From Brachynemurus nebulosus (Eukaryota; Arthropoda; Insecta; Neuroptera; Myrmeleontidae), in contig JAPWDM010000009.1 in NCBI GenBank assembly GCA_035578155.1, positions 1,648,001 to 1,712,000 of the forward strand: a DNA stretch of 64,000 nucleotides. The letters run 5' to 3'. The translations under genes were made by a program, and so were the position numbers. Under the pieces are notes generated by a model that was not told the DNA's origin, ran no database searches, and worked only from the letters and a program-made list of their open reading frames with translations. Position 1 is the first letter of the stretch, and every line of letters begins with the position of its first letter. Below, one piece after another: positions 49,195 through 59,944 of the stretch.

Positions 49195-51008
49195 ATAGAG
49201 GGAGTTCAGGGATAAATACAATGTATATGAAAATAAAGGCAAAAAAGTGAAAGGTATTGACAAATATGGCGATCAAACAAAGTTGGATTTAAAATTTTTA
49301 TACATTTATTGATGTTATATTTATTGTTATAAGTATTGTTAGATTTTTTATTAATAAATAGTCTTAAATTACAACAAAAATCACATACAAATTAAAAAAT
49401 ATTCATTACCACCCATACTTTGTAGGTTATAAAAGGTGTTAACTAATATGGCGGAAAAAAAAAAATAAATAATGTGTACTCCATCTATTGTATGGTACAT
49501 ACACATTCTAATATCAATGATTAAGAGACTAGAAAGATTTAATTCAACTCTTTTTTAGTTATACCTTATTTTTGCAGCGAAGACAAAGTTGAGAAATACA
49601 TACAGCATAATTATCCTTGTTTATGCGGTGAATAGGGACCGCATAAAAAAATCACAAAAAAAAACCGCAAAGAAATTTTTCTTTTAACGGCATTGTGATA
49701 TTCCGTGCAAGCATCACGAGTCACGACCTTACCGTCCAAATCTAAATGATCGCATAAGGTCTACCCAGGGTCACTGACCCTTCGTGGCCCTAAAAATATT
49801 CCACTTTTATTTTTAAAACTGTGACAATATTGTTTCGAACCGTTAGTTCATTTTCAAATAGTTCATTTTCATTCTGTTTGAAAATGGACTAACGGTTCGA
49901 AACAATATTGTCAGTTTCAAAAATAAAAGTGGTATTTTGCAAAGTAAAATATTTGTTTATTATTTACAAATATGGAATACCATAAAGTAACGCTCAAATC
50001 TATTAATATTATATTATTTGTCAAAATAGTGTTTCAGTTGGTAATTTCGTTACAATTCTTCATGATCATTAACCTGCTTAATATACGAGTACTTTACGTA
50101 AACACTAACTTCGTATTCATGGTTGACATGGATGAAGTTAATTATTAAAAGTTTATATAAATACCTATACGACCTATACGATAATATACAGATACATAAT
50201 TAATATCTGTTGTACACTATGGTCGCTATGGTCCATATATTTTAATATTGAACCAACATTTAATTTATCTTCCCATAATAATTTGTACGTTACAACCCAT
50301 ATGTATACGTTCTCGATCAACTTTTTTTTCCGATCATATTAATAATCTTTTTATTGCATCTTTAGATATTATTATGTGGACGCATGGGACGCATTGTGAT
50401 TTGGTTGAAGAATTTCGATAAAAATTGTGACTCCTCTTGTACCATTGAGTCAGTTTATATTTTCGCATTCTGCGCTTCGTTCAAAGAACGACCTCGAAAA
50501 CCTATAATTCGCTTCCAATGCTATCATTCTATCATTTTATTTACGGTTTTTAAGGCATTCAAAAATTTTAGTTAGCTTCATGACGTTACCAATTAAAAAT
50601 TTCCATTTTTCTCGAATCAAGTTTTATGAAACTGATTTGAATCAAAGTGATTAATTGAATTTATTGATATTAGAATATGTATGTACCATACAATATATGA
50701 AGTACACATTATTTTTATTGAAACAAAATCGCCATATTAGTTAACACCTTTTATAACCTATAAAGTGTCGGTTGTAATGAATATTTTTGAATTTGTATGT
50801 GATTTTTGTTGTAATTTGAAATTATATATTAATAAATATTCTAACAATACTTATAAAAACAAATATAACATCAATAAATAAAGAAAAATTTTAAATCCGA
50901 CCTTGCTTAACCGCCATATTTGTCAACAGCTGTCACTTTTTTGGCTTCATTTTCATATACATTGTATATATCGTATATATCTTGTACTCGTTGTACTCCC
51001 TCTATCCT
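49195..51008. mobile_element. 1.8-kb element with arms of about 330 bp in inverse orientation
   Basis: Left arm (49195-49520) from GATAGAGGGAGT, containing CAATGTATATGAAAATAAAG and GTTATAAAAGGTGTTAACTA. The right arm (about 50650-51008) is its inverse with moderate divergence. The interior holds a pogo-like fragment (49615-49690), the fold-back copy 2 (49799-50010) and an inverse piece of the 58.4-kb tandem unit (50470-50570). No transposase. Confidence 0.6.
49799..50010. repeat. fold-back palindrome plus flank, copy 2
   Basis: Same arms as 4974-5175 (TTTCGAACCGTTAGTTCATT), but with an enlarged centre and small gaps. The 55 bp after the palindrome are nearly identical in both copies. Confidence 0.7.
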
Positions 51009-53583
51009 TATATACTCAGAGGTTGATTTCAAGTAACTTGGTTGCAAACTTCTCATTTTTACCATTAAAATGATAAAATTTCATTTAGAAGTTTGACTGA
51101 CTCGACAAAAATCTCTTTTCTAATGATCCTACATATCACTTTCATCGTTCTATTACATTATTTACGAAAAAATTTGAGTAAACCACGGAAGTGGGGTGGA
51201 GATGGCATACAATTTATGTGAATATTACAGAAATGAAGCCTACACACATATTCACACACATTAACACACATGTAAAATAAAACGAGATGCAGATATTTTG
51301 TCAATGCAAACAACACACACACTACTAAAAAACTGACAGTAGGAGCACCAGTGTTTGGCTTCAGATCATCTAACAAAATGACTAGTCCACCTAAGTCATT
51401 GGAGTAAACGTGATAACGTCATCGAAACCGTGTAAAATCAAGCTTTATAGAAGCCTTATAGTAATTTGAGTGTACACTTTTTTTTCTTACCAAAATGACG
51501 AAAGAACTCTTTTTAGAAATATAACTGTCAACTGATACCACAGAAATCTTTTTTCTAGCGATTTTACATGGCAAATATTATATTTGTTAGAAAATATTTG
51601 CACCGTACTGTGTTGTTTAATTAACATTAATAATTATGTGTTTTAAAACTATTATGAAAATATTTTATTAAAAAAAAAAATCAATTGGTTGTTGGAACAT
51701 TACCATTTAGATAAAATATTTTTACATACTTTTATATAGAAAAAAAACCTAAACAACATCATAAAAACCATTACACAGCCAATAAAAATAATAATTAAAA
51801 TATTATATTTTTTAATTACAGAAAAAAAGTAAAAATAATTAAAATAATTTTAAAAAAAAAGAGTTTTATAAAGTTGTAAAAAATTATTTGAATAATAATC
51901 ATCAAATAGGAGCTTTATGTATTGTAGTACGCTAGAATTATTAAAATAATAAAACAAAAAGAAGAATTATAATTAAGAAAGGAAAGAATGTCGTTCCCTT
52001 TCTTTTTTAAATCAAATGGAATGTTGGAGATCAATTATAAATATTATATTTATGATGGGACGTCCCTATCATTTAATAACATTTCCTTTTTCCATAAACT
52101 TGTTAGGTTAATATATAAATCAAATTGAATTTATATGAAGTGTCTCCAAAAAAAAAAAAAAAAAAAAGAAAAATGTACACTTAAACTTTAACGGTGATTT
52201 CGTAACCAATTAGAAGTAACTTTTTATAACTATAATTTTTTGTAACTATAGTAACCAGAAAAGAATCGTAAAGGCGCGTCATTAGATTTCTATCACCATA
52301 GACACCATCAATAAAACTTCTAATTTCGTCACAGAGGCGTAAATGAAAATCTTTTCATCGCCAATAACTGAGATCATAAAATTTAGGTACGCGAACTAGT
52401 GATCAAAAATGTAACTATTGTCAGTAAACAAGCTCCATTTAATAGGTTCATAAAATCTGTGTTGTTTAGTTTGCAAAACGCAAGTTTAAATATTTTTTGA
52501 AATATCATTCTTATTTTTTTTTAATTAATTTTCTTTTTTTGTCAAATTTCTACCCCTTCTCTAACTGTCAACTTCAACCTACTTGTAGCAGTTTTTCATT
52601 CGTCACCAGATGGCTAAACATTAAAACCATATCCCCATTTTATGTCTTAATATTTTGAAATTTTAAATTCTTAAGTAAGGGGAGTACATTGTACATATAC
52701 AATACCACACGCACAATCGGTTATAGATAATATATATGTATAATACAATAGATTAATACGAAAAAGTGTGTTGGAAAAGGATAGCTTCGAAAATCAAGGC
52801 CTTGGATCGGTTTCATATCCATAATCTTTTTCGCAAAAATAAAAAATTGTTCATTTCTTTAAGCTCTACATACATGCTGAATAATCTTTTAAAAAAAACT
52901 TTTGATGATACCCACTAATTTTGATGGCCCTACAAATGGACTCTATGAACTCTTGTTTTTACAACACTCCATACAATCAGCAAATAACAAGCATTCTATA
53001 AACATATACAAACACAAGAACTCTACACACACAATTAAACACACGTAAGAAAAAAAGATTAAAATAACGGTTAATAGGCATTCCATTTTAAAACCGCAAT
53101 ATAATTAAAACACTGGATTAATATTGATTAAATGTACACATTGATAGAGATGATATACATTATATTTTAAGTATATACTTCTATACTAAGTATATATCTG
53201 AAAAAGATTGTTTTATATCTTATTATTTGATAATAATTATTTTGTACATTATAATAATATGAAATGGTGATTGAAAAACACCACATATCTCTCCTCCATA
53301 TTGCTATACGAGAATTTATATTGAAAATTCTTTCTACAACAACAAAAAATTTAAAAAAAATAAAACACTTGTACATTATATTATATTATACGGGTTATGA
53401 CATTTAAATAATACCGCCATTAATTTGAATCATAGAGATCATAGAGATCATACAATATCTTCGAATATTAAAAAAATAAAGAATAGATACATATATATAT
53501 AGACAAAGATAGATAACACTTCTTTACTGCTAATAAGTACTGCTAATAAATATCTACATTACGACAACAGCCAAAGTGTGTCG
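51009..53583. other. no gene recognised between the 1.8-kb element and the odorant receptor
   Basis: AT-rich, with poly-A and TA tracts (for example 52147-52169). No inverted ends, exon-like frames or RNA genes seen. Confidence 0.5.
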
Positions 53584-56500
53584 CTAGTAATCAATATTTT
53601 TCAATAATGCAAAAAATGAATACGACAATTTAATTATCTGAAACCAAACTATATTATCAATAAATATTCAAAAATTTACCGATAAAATAGCGCTTACACT
53701 CAAAAAGGTATCAATTCGAACTCCGATAAAATTGCCGGCAGTTATACGAATCGGACGTTGGGTTCGATTCATTATTATACAAAATGCTTGACGTATGTTT
53801 GCTGATTGTATTTTCTCCCAATCGGACATATAAATTGCTTCTGATACTTCCATACTCTTAAACATAAGAAAATTTGTAAATATGAAATATAATTACATGT
53901 ATTTTTTTATCACCGAAATCGTTAAAAAAACTCATATTAAACATTTTTTTTTCAATTTCAAATATTATTGAGTGCTTGTGAAACATTACTACGTATGACG
54001 AACTTTTGTTCGCATTTAAACATACACAATATTCATATGTTTACTTATCGTTCAGCTAAACAGCACTCGATTTCTTTGGTTAGTATGACCAAAATTCAAA
54101 TGTAAATTAAAAATCACAGTGATTGAAAAAATTATCAAACTGGATCGGCTGGGAATCGAACCCAGGATCTCCCGGTAATTAGCCACGTGTCTTCACCACT
54201 AGACCAACGATCCTCTGTTCGACAGCCACCCCAGCTCGACAACCATTCAACCACTAATGTGTATTGGTACTCTCTCTAATGCGAGAAACAGTTACTATTT
54301 TCAATTATGATTTTTAATTCATATTAAACAATTTAAAAATTGCGCGTCACATGACGTAATGTGGTAGACCAAGTTCTTGGCATTGATGCTAGAGACGCTA
54401 GTGTTCCCAACTGCATGATGAGTAGTGCGATGAATAATCGATAAAAATCAGTCAGAAAAAAACTGAAAATTTAATCACAATAACCTAATAAAGTCAGTGA
54501 ACAACGTTCTACATAGCTTACGTATTTCGGTCATTTCCTTTGTTTCCATGTGCGTTTCTATACCACATTTCGTCAACAAGCGTTTAAAATTTCATGAAAA
54601 ATTGTATTAATTTACAAAAAGTTTTTTACAACAAATTTACAATTTAAAAGATTTTTGTTACCACTGTTAAGTTTTTACATACTAATATAATATATTAGTA
54701 TAAAATAGTATATTGTGCAATAAGTGCGGGAAATTGTCGAATGCCCACGAAAGCGAAGTTGAGCGCACGAATGTAGTGGGGTAATCGACAATCCCGCACG
54801 AGTTGCACATACTATTTTTTATTACGAATTTCACATTATTTTTTCTATTATTATCACTATTTTTGACATTTTTATTACTTTTTAAAATAATATTTTAAAG
54901 TGTTCGTCTTTTTTTCTGAATTAATTATCGTTTAAATTACTTTGTTGGTGGTTTCTATAGAAATAATTATGAAATATTTATTAAATGAAAAATCAAGAGG
55001 CGGCTTTGCGTATTCTGATTAAATTTTGCGTGGTTTATTGTCAATTTGCGTGTGGAAAGTTACTTTCCATACGCAAAAAAGTATGCGGGAAGAGTACAGT
55101 GGGCAAACAGCTATTTTGCGTACAGAAATGTGTGCGCCAAGTTAGTACTTCTCCCGCATGAGTAATAAAAAAAATATAAAATTCTCTAGTATTTGTTTAC
55201 CTTATAATAAACCTCATTACCGTACCAACAGTACAAAAAAATTTGAGATAACATAATTAAATGAAATAACGATATGGCCAAGAATGCCGGATCGGCAACT
55301 TTAATCTAAAAAAATATCGCTTTTTATTAATAATTTAAAATAACGATCGATTTTAATAACTTACTTTTGATAAGCGAAAAGCATTCATACAAATTACTGG
55401 AACACTACCTGAAAATTGTGCGAGCAAAGCGTATCGAAAAATTCGTTGAAAATTTTCTAAATATCTAAAAATAATATCTTAATGAAACGCCACTGATTCC
55501 AATACAGTAACAGTCAAAAGTACACTTACTGTAAAATTAAGTAATGATGTTCGATTAAATGTGTTACCCGTTTATGCACCTCATAATTAAAACGAACACG
55601 AGAAACGGAATTAAAGAATCGATTTACACCTTTCAAATTTATTAATGCCATTAAATAGATATTTTTAAATGAATCACAAATTACATCAAACTGGCAACAA
55701 ATTAAACTCAATAGACTGGCGATTATTAAATCAACAGACGCATTTAAGAGTCCTATTATCGGTACAGCTAAAATTTAAAACAATTTTAAACTTTTTTTAA
55801 CTACCTTTTGTCTGTTTCTTAATGAATGTATTCGTTACCCTCAGCACTTTCTTCTAAGTGATGTAGGCACATGCGCACATTAATTAAAAACTGCGCGAAA
55901 ATTGGCGGGAATTCGCAATGTCAATTCCAGCGCAGTTTTTAATTAGTATGCGTATGTACCCAAAGTAAATTAAGATAGGTACTTTACATTCAGGCGCAAA
56001 ATAAGCTTCTTTTGCGCATTTCACCATCTACGTCATAATACGTCATATATTTGAATTTTTAGAAAAAGACAACATTACAATTACTTATTATTATATTTAT
56101 AGAACATGAGTTTTTTGAGAGTTGCCGTTTTTATTACAGCCAAACGGGTGATAAGAGCTAAGAGCTATAAAGATCCTGACTATAGCAATCGGTTGCCCCC
56201 GTTGATATCTGCAACTCTTATTTGAACAATTTCTCAATTAAATAAACGGTTTGGCTGTGGTAAAGATGACAACTCTCAAAAAACTCAGTCTGTATATATG
56301 CATATAATTCGCCATCTACGTCATCAAAATCTGCGCGTCAGCATACCTATCTTAATCTACTTTGTATGTACCAACATCATTTAGAAGTAAGTGATGAAGG
56401 TAACGAATACACTCATTATATTAATTACCAATTGATTGCCAAAAGTAGACAATTTCAAATATGGGCGATTCAGTCGTATCAAACGGGAACCATCCAACTT

Positions 56501-57912
56501 GTGGTAATTGATGTTTACCGGTAAATATTGGTGTCAGAGCCAATAAACTACAACAACTTATCACACTACCGTAGTAGCCTTTTGTGAGAATTTTTATTAT
56601 TGACATATTTTTCAAAATAAATGTTTGTTGTTTCGGTGTTTGTGTTGTAAAAATATTTGAATCTAATGTTTCAAACATTTTCCATAGCTAAAATATTTAA
56701 ATATGAATGTTCCAAATGCGCCGAATATGTAGGTACTAAATTCATATTCGTTTTGACAAATATTCGTTAATTTTTAAGTGTTCGTGTTTGGTTTGCCAAA
56801 TACGCCAAATACTAATTACCGAATAGGTTTAGGCCAAGTCAACTAAAAATGTAACAAATGAAACAAAATTAGATGTACATACCTATAGTTTTCTGTCTCT
56901 TTTCTTTTTTATTACAGACGTTTATATTAGAATAACTACAATAACTTAAGTTTGTACGTCTAATTTCACTCCATTTGTTAATGACGTCAGACCATTTTTA
57001 GATGATTTGATCTATAATAAAAGCCCAACGCGTGATTAGCAGGCAATAACTAGGATAAAAAATGTATACACAGTTGTCCTTGACGACCACTGACGTCATA
57101 ATAAGACGTCAGGTGATACCTTACTAACTCACACATCATGTCGTACGACGTAAACAATTCCATATAAATTGTATTAGCTGTCAGAATAGTGTACCAGTTG
57201 GGCATTTTGTCAGTATAGGTCATGTAGAGTGAGGACATTGGTCCGTACAAACGGGATAACCAATGTTTTTACAGTCGTCAAAAGTATGGGGACACCTTGA
57301 ACCAGGGGGTGCCCACACTTTTGACCCGGTACTGCACTTAATGCTGTGGTACACTGTCGTGTCAAAAGTGTTGGCACCCCTTGGGCCTAGGTGTCCCCAT
57401 ACTTTTAACGACGTAGTGCGTGCTGGAACCCGCTATAAAAAATTGGTCACCCCTTGGAAACGCGTTTTTGCGGACCAATGTCCTTACTCTAGTCATGACC
57501 GTCATAGTTACGTGCGTATTTTGCTGTTCTATTTATTACTTATCAGTTACCACTTATCACATAGCATACTTACCTTATGTAAACCAATTATTAGAAAACA
57601 TAGTAGTATTTACAAAAATATTCGATTACTTACCAAATCATTGTAATATAATAATATGAAAACTTTTATCAAACAAGCTGTCTGCTCTACAAGCATATAC
57701 AAACTGTCGGCCACATCATTTAAATCATCAATTAAAAAAACATTTATCAATTGTGATAAAACGAAACAATATCCAAAAATTAACTGAATACATATCGAAT
57801 AAATCCAGTAAAGTTTTCGTTGCATTACGTCATTTTTTGGAGGTAAACCTCCAAGAATTTTCATTATAAATATGATTGGTAAAATACTCTGGATAGAACG
57901 AATACCAGTCAT
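53584..57912 (-). CDS. insect odorant receptor (7tm_6 family)
   Basis: Seven exons with consistent phases: 57634-57912, 56429-56687, 55530-55767, 55365-55464, 55201-55305, 53698-53856 and 53584-53637. They give a 397-residue protein, the usual length. It begins MTGIRSIQSILPIIF. Features: hydrophobic segments throughout, ICCQFDVICDSFKN before intracellular loop 3, AQFSGSVPVICM, then the family signature LYCWYGNEVYY (about residues 316-326), WEKIQSANIRQAFCIIMNRT, PIRITAGNF and the C-terminal SYSFFALLKNIDY. The DTFLS donor GTAAGC at 53697 gives the canonical C-terminus; reading through would not. Such tuning receptors form ligand-gated cation channels with Orco in antennal neurons. Introns hold a tRNA-like gene and several MITEs. 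A decayed paralogue lies at 63366-64000. Confidence 0.92.
54142..54213 (-). tRNA. tRNA-like gene, anticodon AAT (Ile?), possibly a pseudogene
   Basis: 72 nt in the odorant receptor intron. It folds: acceptor GGATCGT/CCGATCC with one T-C mismatch, D stem GTCT/AGAC, anticodon stem CGTGG/CCGGG with one G-G mismatch, loop CTAATTA with anticodon AAT, and a perfect T arm CTGGG-TTCGATT-CCCAG. A and B boxes (TGGTCTAGTGG, GGTTCGATTCC) are intact. The body looks more like tRNA-Glu/Asp-type sequences than insect tRNA-Ile, and the stems have mismatches, so a tRNA-derived SINE head or pseudogene is quite possible. TTTTCAAT/ATTGAAAA inverted words flank it. Confidence 0.55.
55823..56416. mobile_element. 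inverted-repeat element in odorant receptor intron 2, with a nested MITE
   Basis: About 594 bp. Left GTATTCGTTACCCTCAGCAC, right inverse GTATTCGTTACCTTCATCAC; the arms continue (CTTCTAAGTGATGTAGGCAC versus CTTCTAAATGATGTTGGTAC). Inner arms around 55870-55990 pair with 56330-56370. Its right end is 12 bp or less from the exon 2 donor boundary at 56429. Confidence 0.65.
56107..56287. mobile_element. 181-bp MITE, GAGTTTTTTGAGAGTTG(C/T)C ends, nested
   Basis: Ends TGAGTTTTTTGAGAGTTGCC and inverse TGAGTTTTTTGAGAGTTGTC. The interior shares CCTGACTATAGCAATCGGTT with 26317-26765, in inverse. Confidence 0.7.
57231..57483. repeat. 253-bp inverted repeat in odorant receptor intron 1
   Basis: AGGACATTGGTCCG and GTCGTCAAAAGTATGGGGAC on the left pair with GTCCCCATACTTTTAACGAC-type and CGGACCAATGTCCT on the right. 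Unusually GC-rich for this window. Open frames across it follow the symmetry. Confidence 0.6.
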
Positions 57913-58392
57913 ATTGTTATTGAATTACTTTTTTTTTACAAAAAAATTGAAAATACATCCAACAAAGGTGAATTACCATCAAAATGAATTTTTAATTAAA
58001 AAAAAAAATGGGAAAGATTAAAAAGAAATGAATTTTTAATAACTTTCTTTTTATTAAAGGAACGAATATTTTGTCAAAAACAATTAGGTATCAATAAATA
58101 ATATTTTATTGAAAACCTACAAAAGTAGGTGTTACTGTCAATCTTCATTGACAGTAATTACAATAAAAATTATTAAAAAGGATCAAAGAATTTTTTTGAC
58201 TATCGATATTCTTTTTTCTTATACAAGACTCGAAAAAAAGACAATCGTCAAAGTTCAGAGAGATATTTAGGTGGGAGTTTAGTAAATAGTTAAAACTTTT
58301 TACACGATACTCAAATGTGGAAAAAAGGCAGTGGCAATGGGGAGTCATAAACCCCCTGAATGGATGTGAATTTAAATTTTACGGTCGTTTAA

Positions 58393-59330
58393 AATTTGTT
58401 CAATTAAGTTAACCAAAGAATGATGGATTTGGGAGTACAGATTATAGGTTTTTGAAATCGTTCTTCCATTTTTTACGAGAATTAGGCATGCAGGACCACT
58501 ATAAAAACGCCATCTATCGATTCAATTACATTACTAAAAGGAATTCTGTCATTTTAATACCAAAAATTAAAGTTTCACACTCAAATCACTTCCATAAAAT
58601 TTGATTTGATAAAATTTTTTTTTTAATTTGATGACGTCATTAAGTTTATTGAAATTTTTCAGTGCCTTAAAAGCTGTCAACAAAATGATAGAATGATGAA
58701 ATTGGAAGCGAATTATAGGTTTTCGCGATCGTTCTTTTCATTTTTACCAAAATTAGGCGTGTAGAACCAACAGAAAAACGCCATCTGTCGAATTAATTAC
58801 ATTACTAAAACGAATTCTGTCATTTTGATACCAAAAATGAAAATTTCAGTCAAATTAACCTAATTCAATCACTAACTTTGATTTGAATCACTTCCATAAA
58901 ATTTGAAGAACAAAAAATTTTTTTAATTTGATGACGTCATCAAGTTTATTGAAATTTTACAATACACCAATACCTCGCTTTGCGTCGTTTCTGTTTGCGT
59001 TTTTTCGAAGTTGCGTCGCTACTGAATTAATACTAATTTTCACTGTGCGTTGTTAGATTTTCGAAGTTGCGTTGTTTTGGGTTCGAGTCTTTAATTTTCT
59101 TTTTCGAAATTTTTTGAAATTTTCTATAGAAAATCATAATTCACTTTGCGTCGTTTCAATTCGCGTCGTGTTTTTTTGGAACGTAACCACGACGCAAATT
59201 GAGGTATTGGTGTACCTTAAAAACCGTAAATAAAATGATAAAATGATGAAATTGGAAGCAAATTATAGGTTTTCGAAACCGTTCTTTTTATTTTTACCAG
59301 GTAGGATCAGACACGAGTGCAGTAGCTCCG
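58393..59330. repeat. tandem repeat, about 271-bp unit, two full and one partial copy
   Basis: ATTATAGGTTTT(T/C)G recurs at about 58442, 58713 and 59262; AAACGCCATCT(A/G)TCGA and TTTGATGACGTCAT(T/C)AAG recur at the same spacing. The wider gap before the third unit is accounted for by a 248-bp insertion (58965-59212). Confidence 0.75.
58965..59212. mobile_element. Tc1/mariner-like MITE, TA-flanked
   Basis: 248 bp. Ends CACCAATACCTCGCTTTGCG and inverse CACCAATACCTCAATTTGCG with TA on each side (58963-58964, 59213-59214). The interior repeats TTTGCGTCGTTT-type words. Non-coding. Confidence 0.75.
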
Positions 59331-59552
59331 TTCACGGAGTAAGGTAGGGTAGTGGGGATAACGACCACCCAATCCCGTAATTTTAACCTATCATAAAAAT
59401 TGTGACAATTTGAGCTGCAAAAAATGTTTTCATGTGTTTTATTACAAGGATTTAAAAAAAAAAAGTATTAATATTCATACAATTGATTTATTTGTATAAA
59501 AAAATATGAAATATAAGAAAGACTTGGTGTGCTGTTTATAACATCAGTCAAA

Positions 59553-59760
59553 CAATTGGCGGCGCAAAGTTTACACGAGCGTCTCTGGTGGTAAAATTAG
59601 AAACTGTATCAAGTAAAACATATTACATATACTTCTAACTGGCGATAGTAATATAGGTATTATACAAGTTATGTGTAGGTTACATATATTCTTACTTGAT
59701 ACAGCTTCTAATTTCACCACCAGAGACGCGAGTGAGAATACCAGCGTCGCCAATAAACTG
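59553..59760. repeat. palindromic repeat, GCGTCTCTGGTGGTAAAATTAG family, copy 1
   Basis: Left arm has GCGTCTCTGGTGGTAAAATT and ACTGTATCAAGTA; the right arm is the inverse. Related pieces occur at 61661-61783, near 5725 and near 12388. Confidence 0.7.
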
Positions 59761-59944
59761 TTAACAACCAATAAATAAAAGCGAAGTTAGTTTTAGTTAG
59801 TTTAGTGCAATCGAAAGATTACAGAATCACTACTAAAGCTGCAAGAAATCACCGAAAAACCCACCGTCTATAGTCTTATCTAATAGAACACATAAAAAAT
59901 TAATAAAAGTGAGCAACGAATTAGAGTTACATCAACTGCAAATT

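Larger units (their letters stand above)
57913..59944. other. intergenic between the odorant receptor and the vanin-like gene
   Basis: No gene seen. It holds a tandem duplication (58393-59330) interrupted by a TA-flanked MITE, and a palindromic repeat (59553-59760). The segment 57913-58390 shows only AT-rich sequence. Confidence 0.55.

Noticed and set aside
57050..57250. 66-codon minus-strand frame as a further odorant receptor exon
   Set aside because: No receptor motif, and the receptor is complete without it; it adjoins a GC-rich inverted repeat in intron 1.
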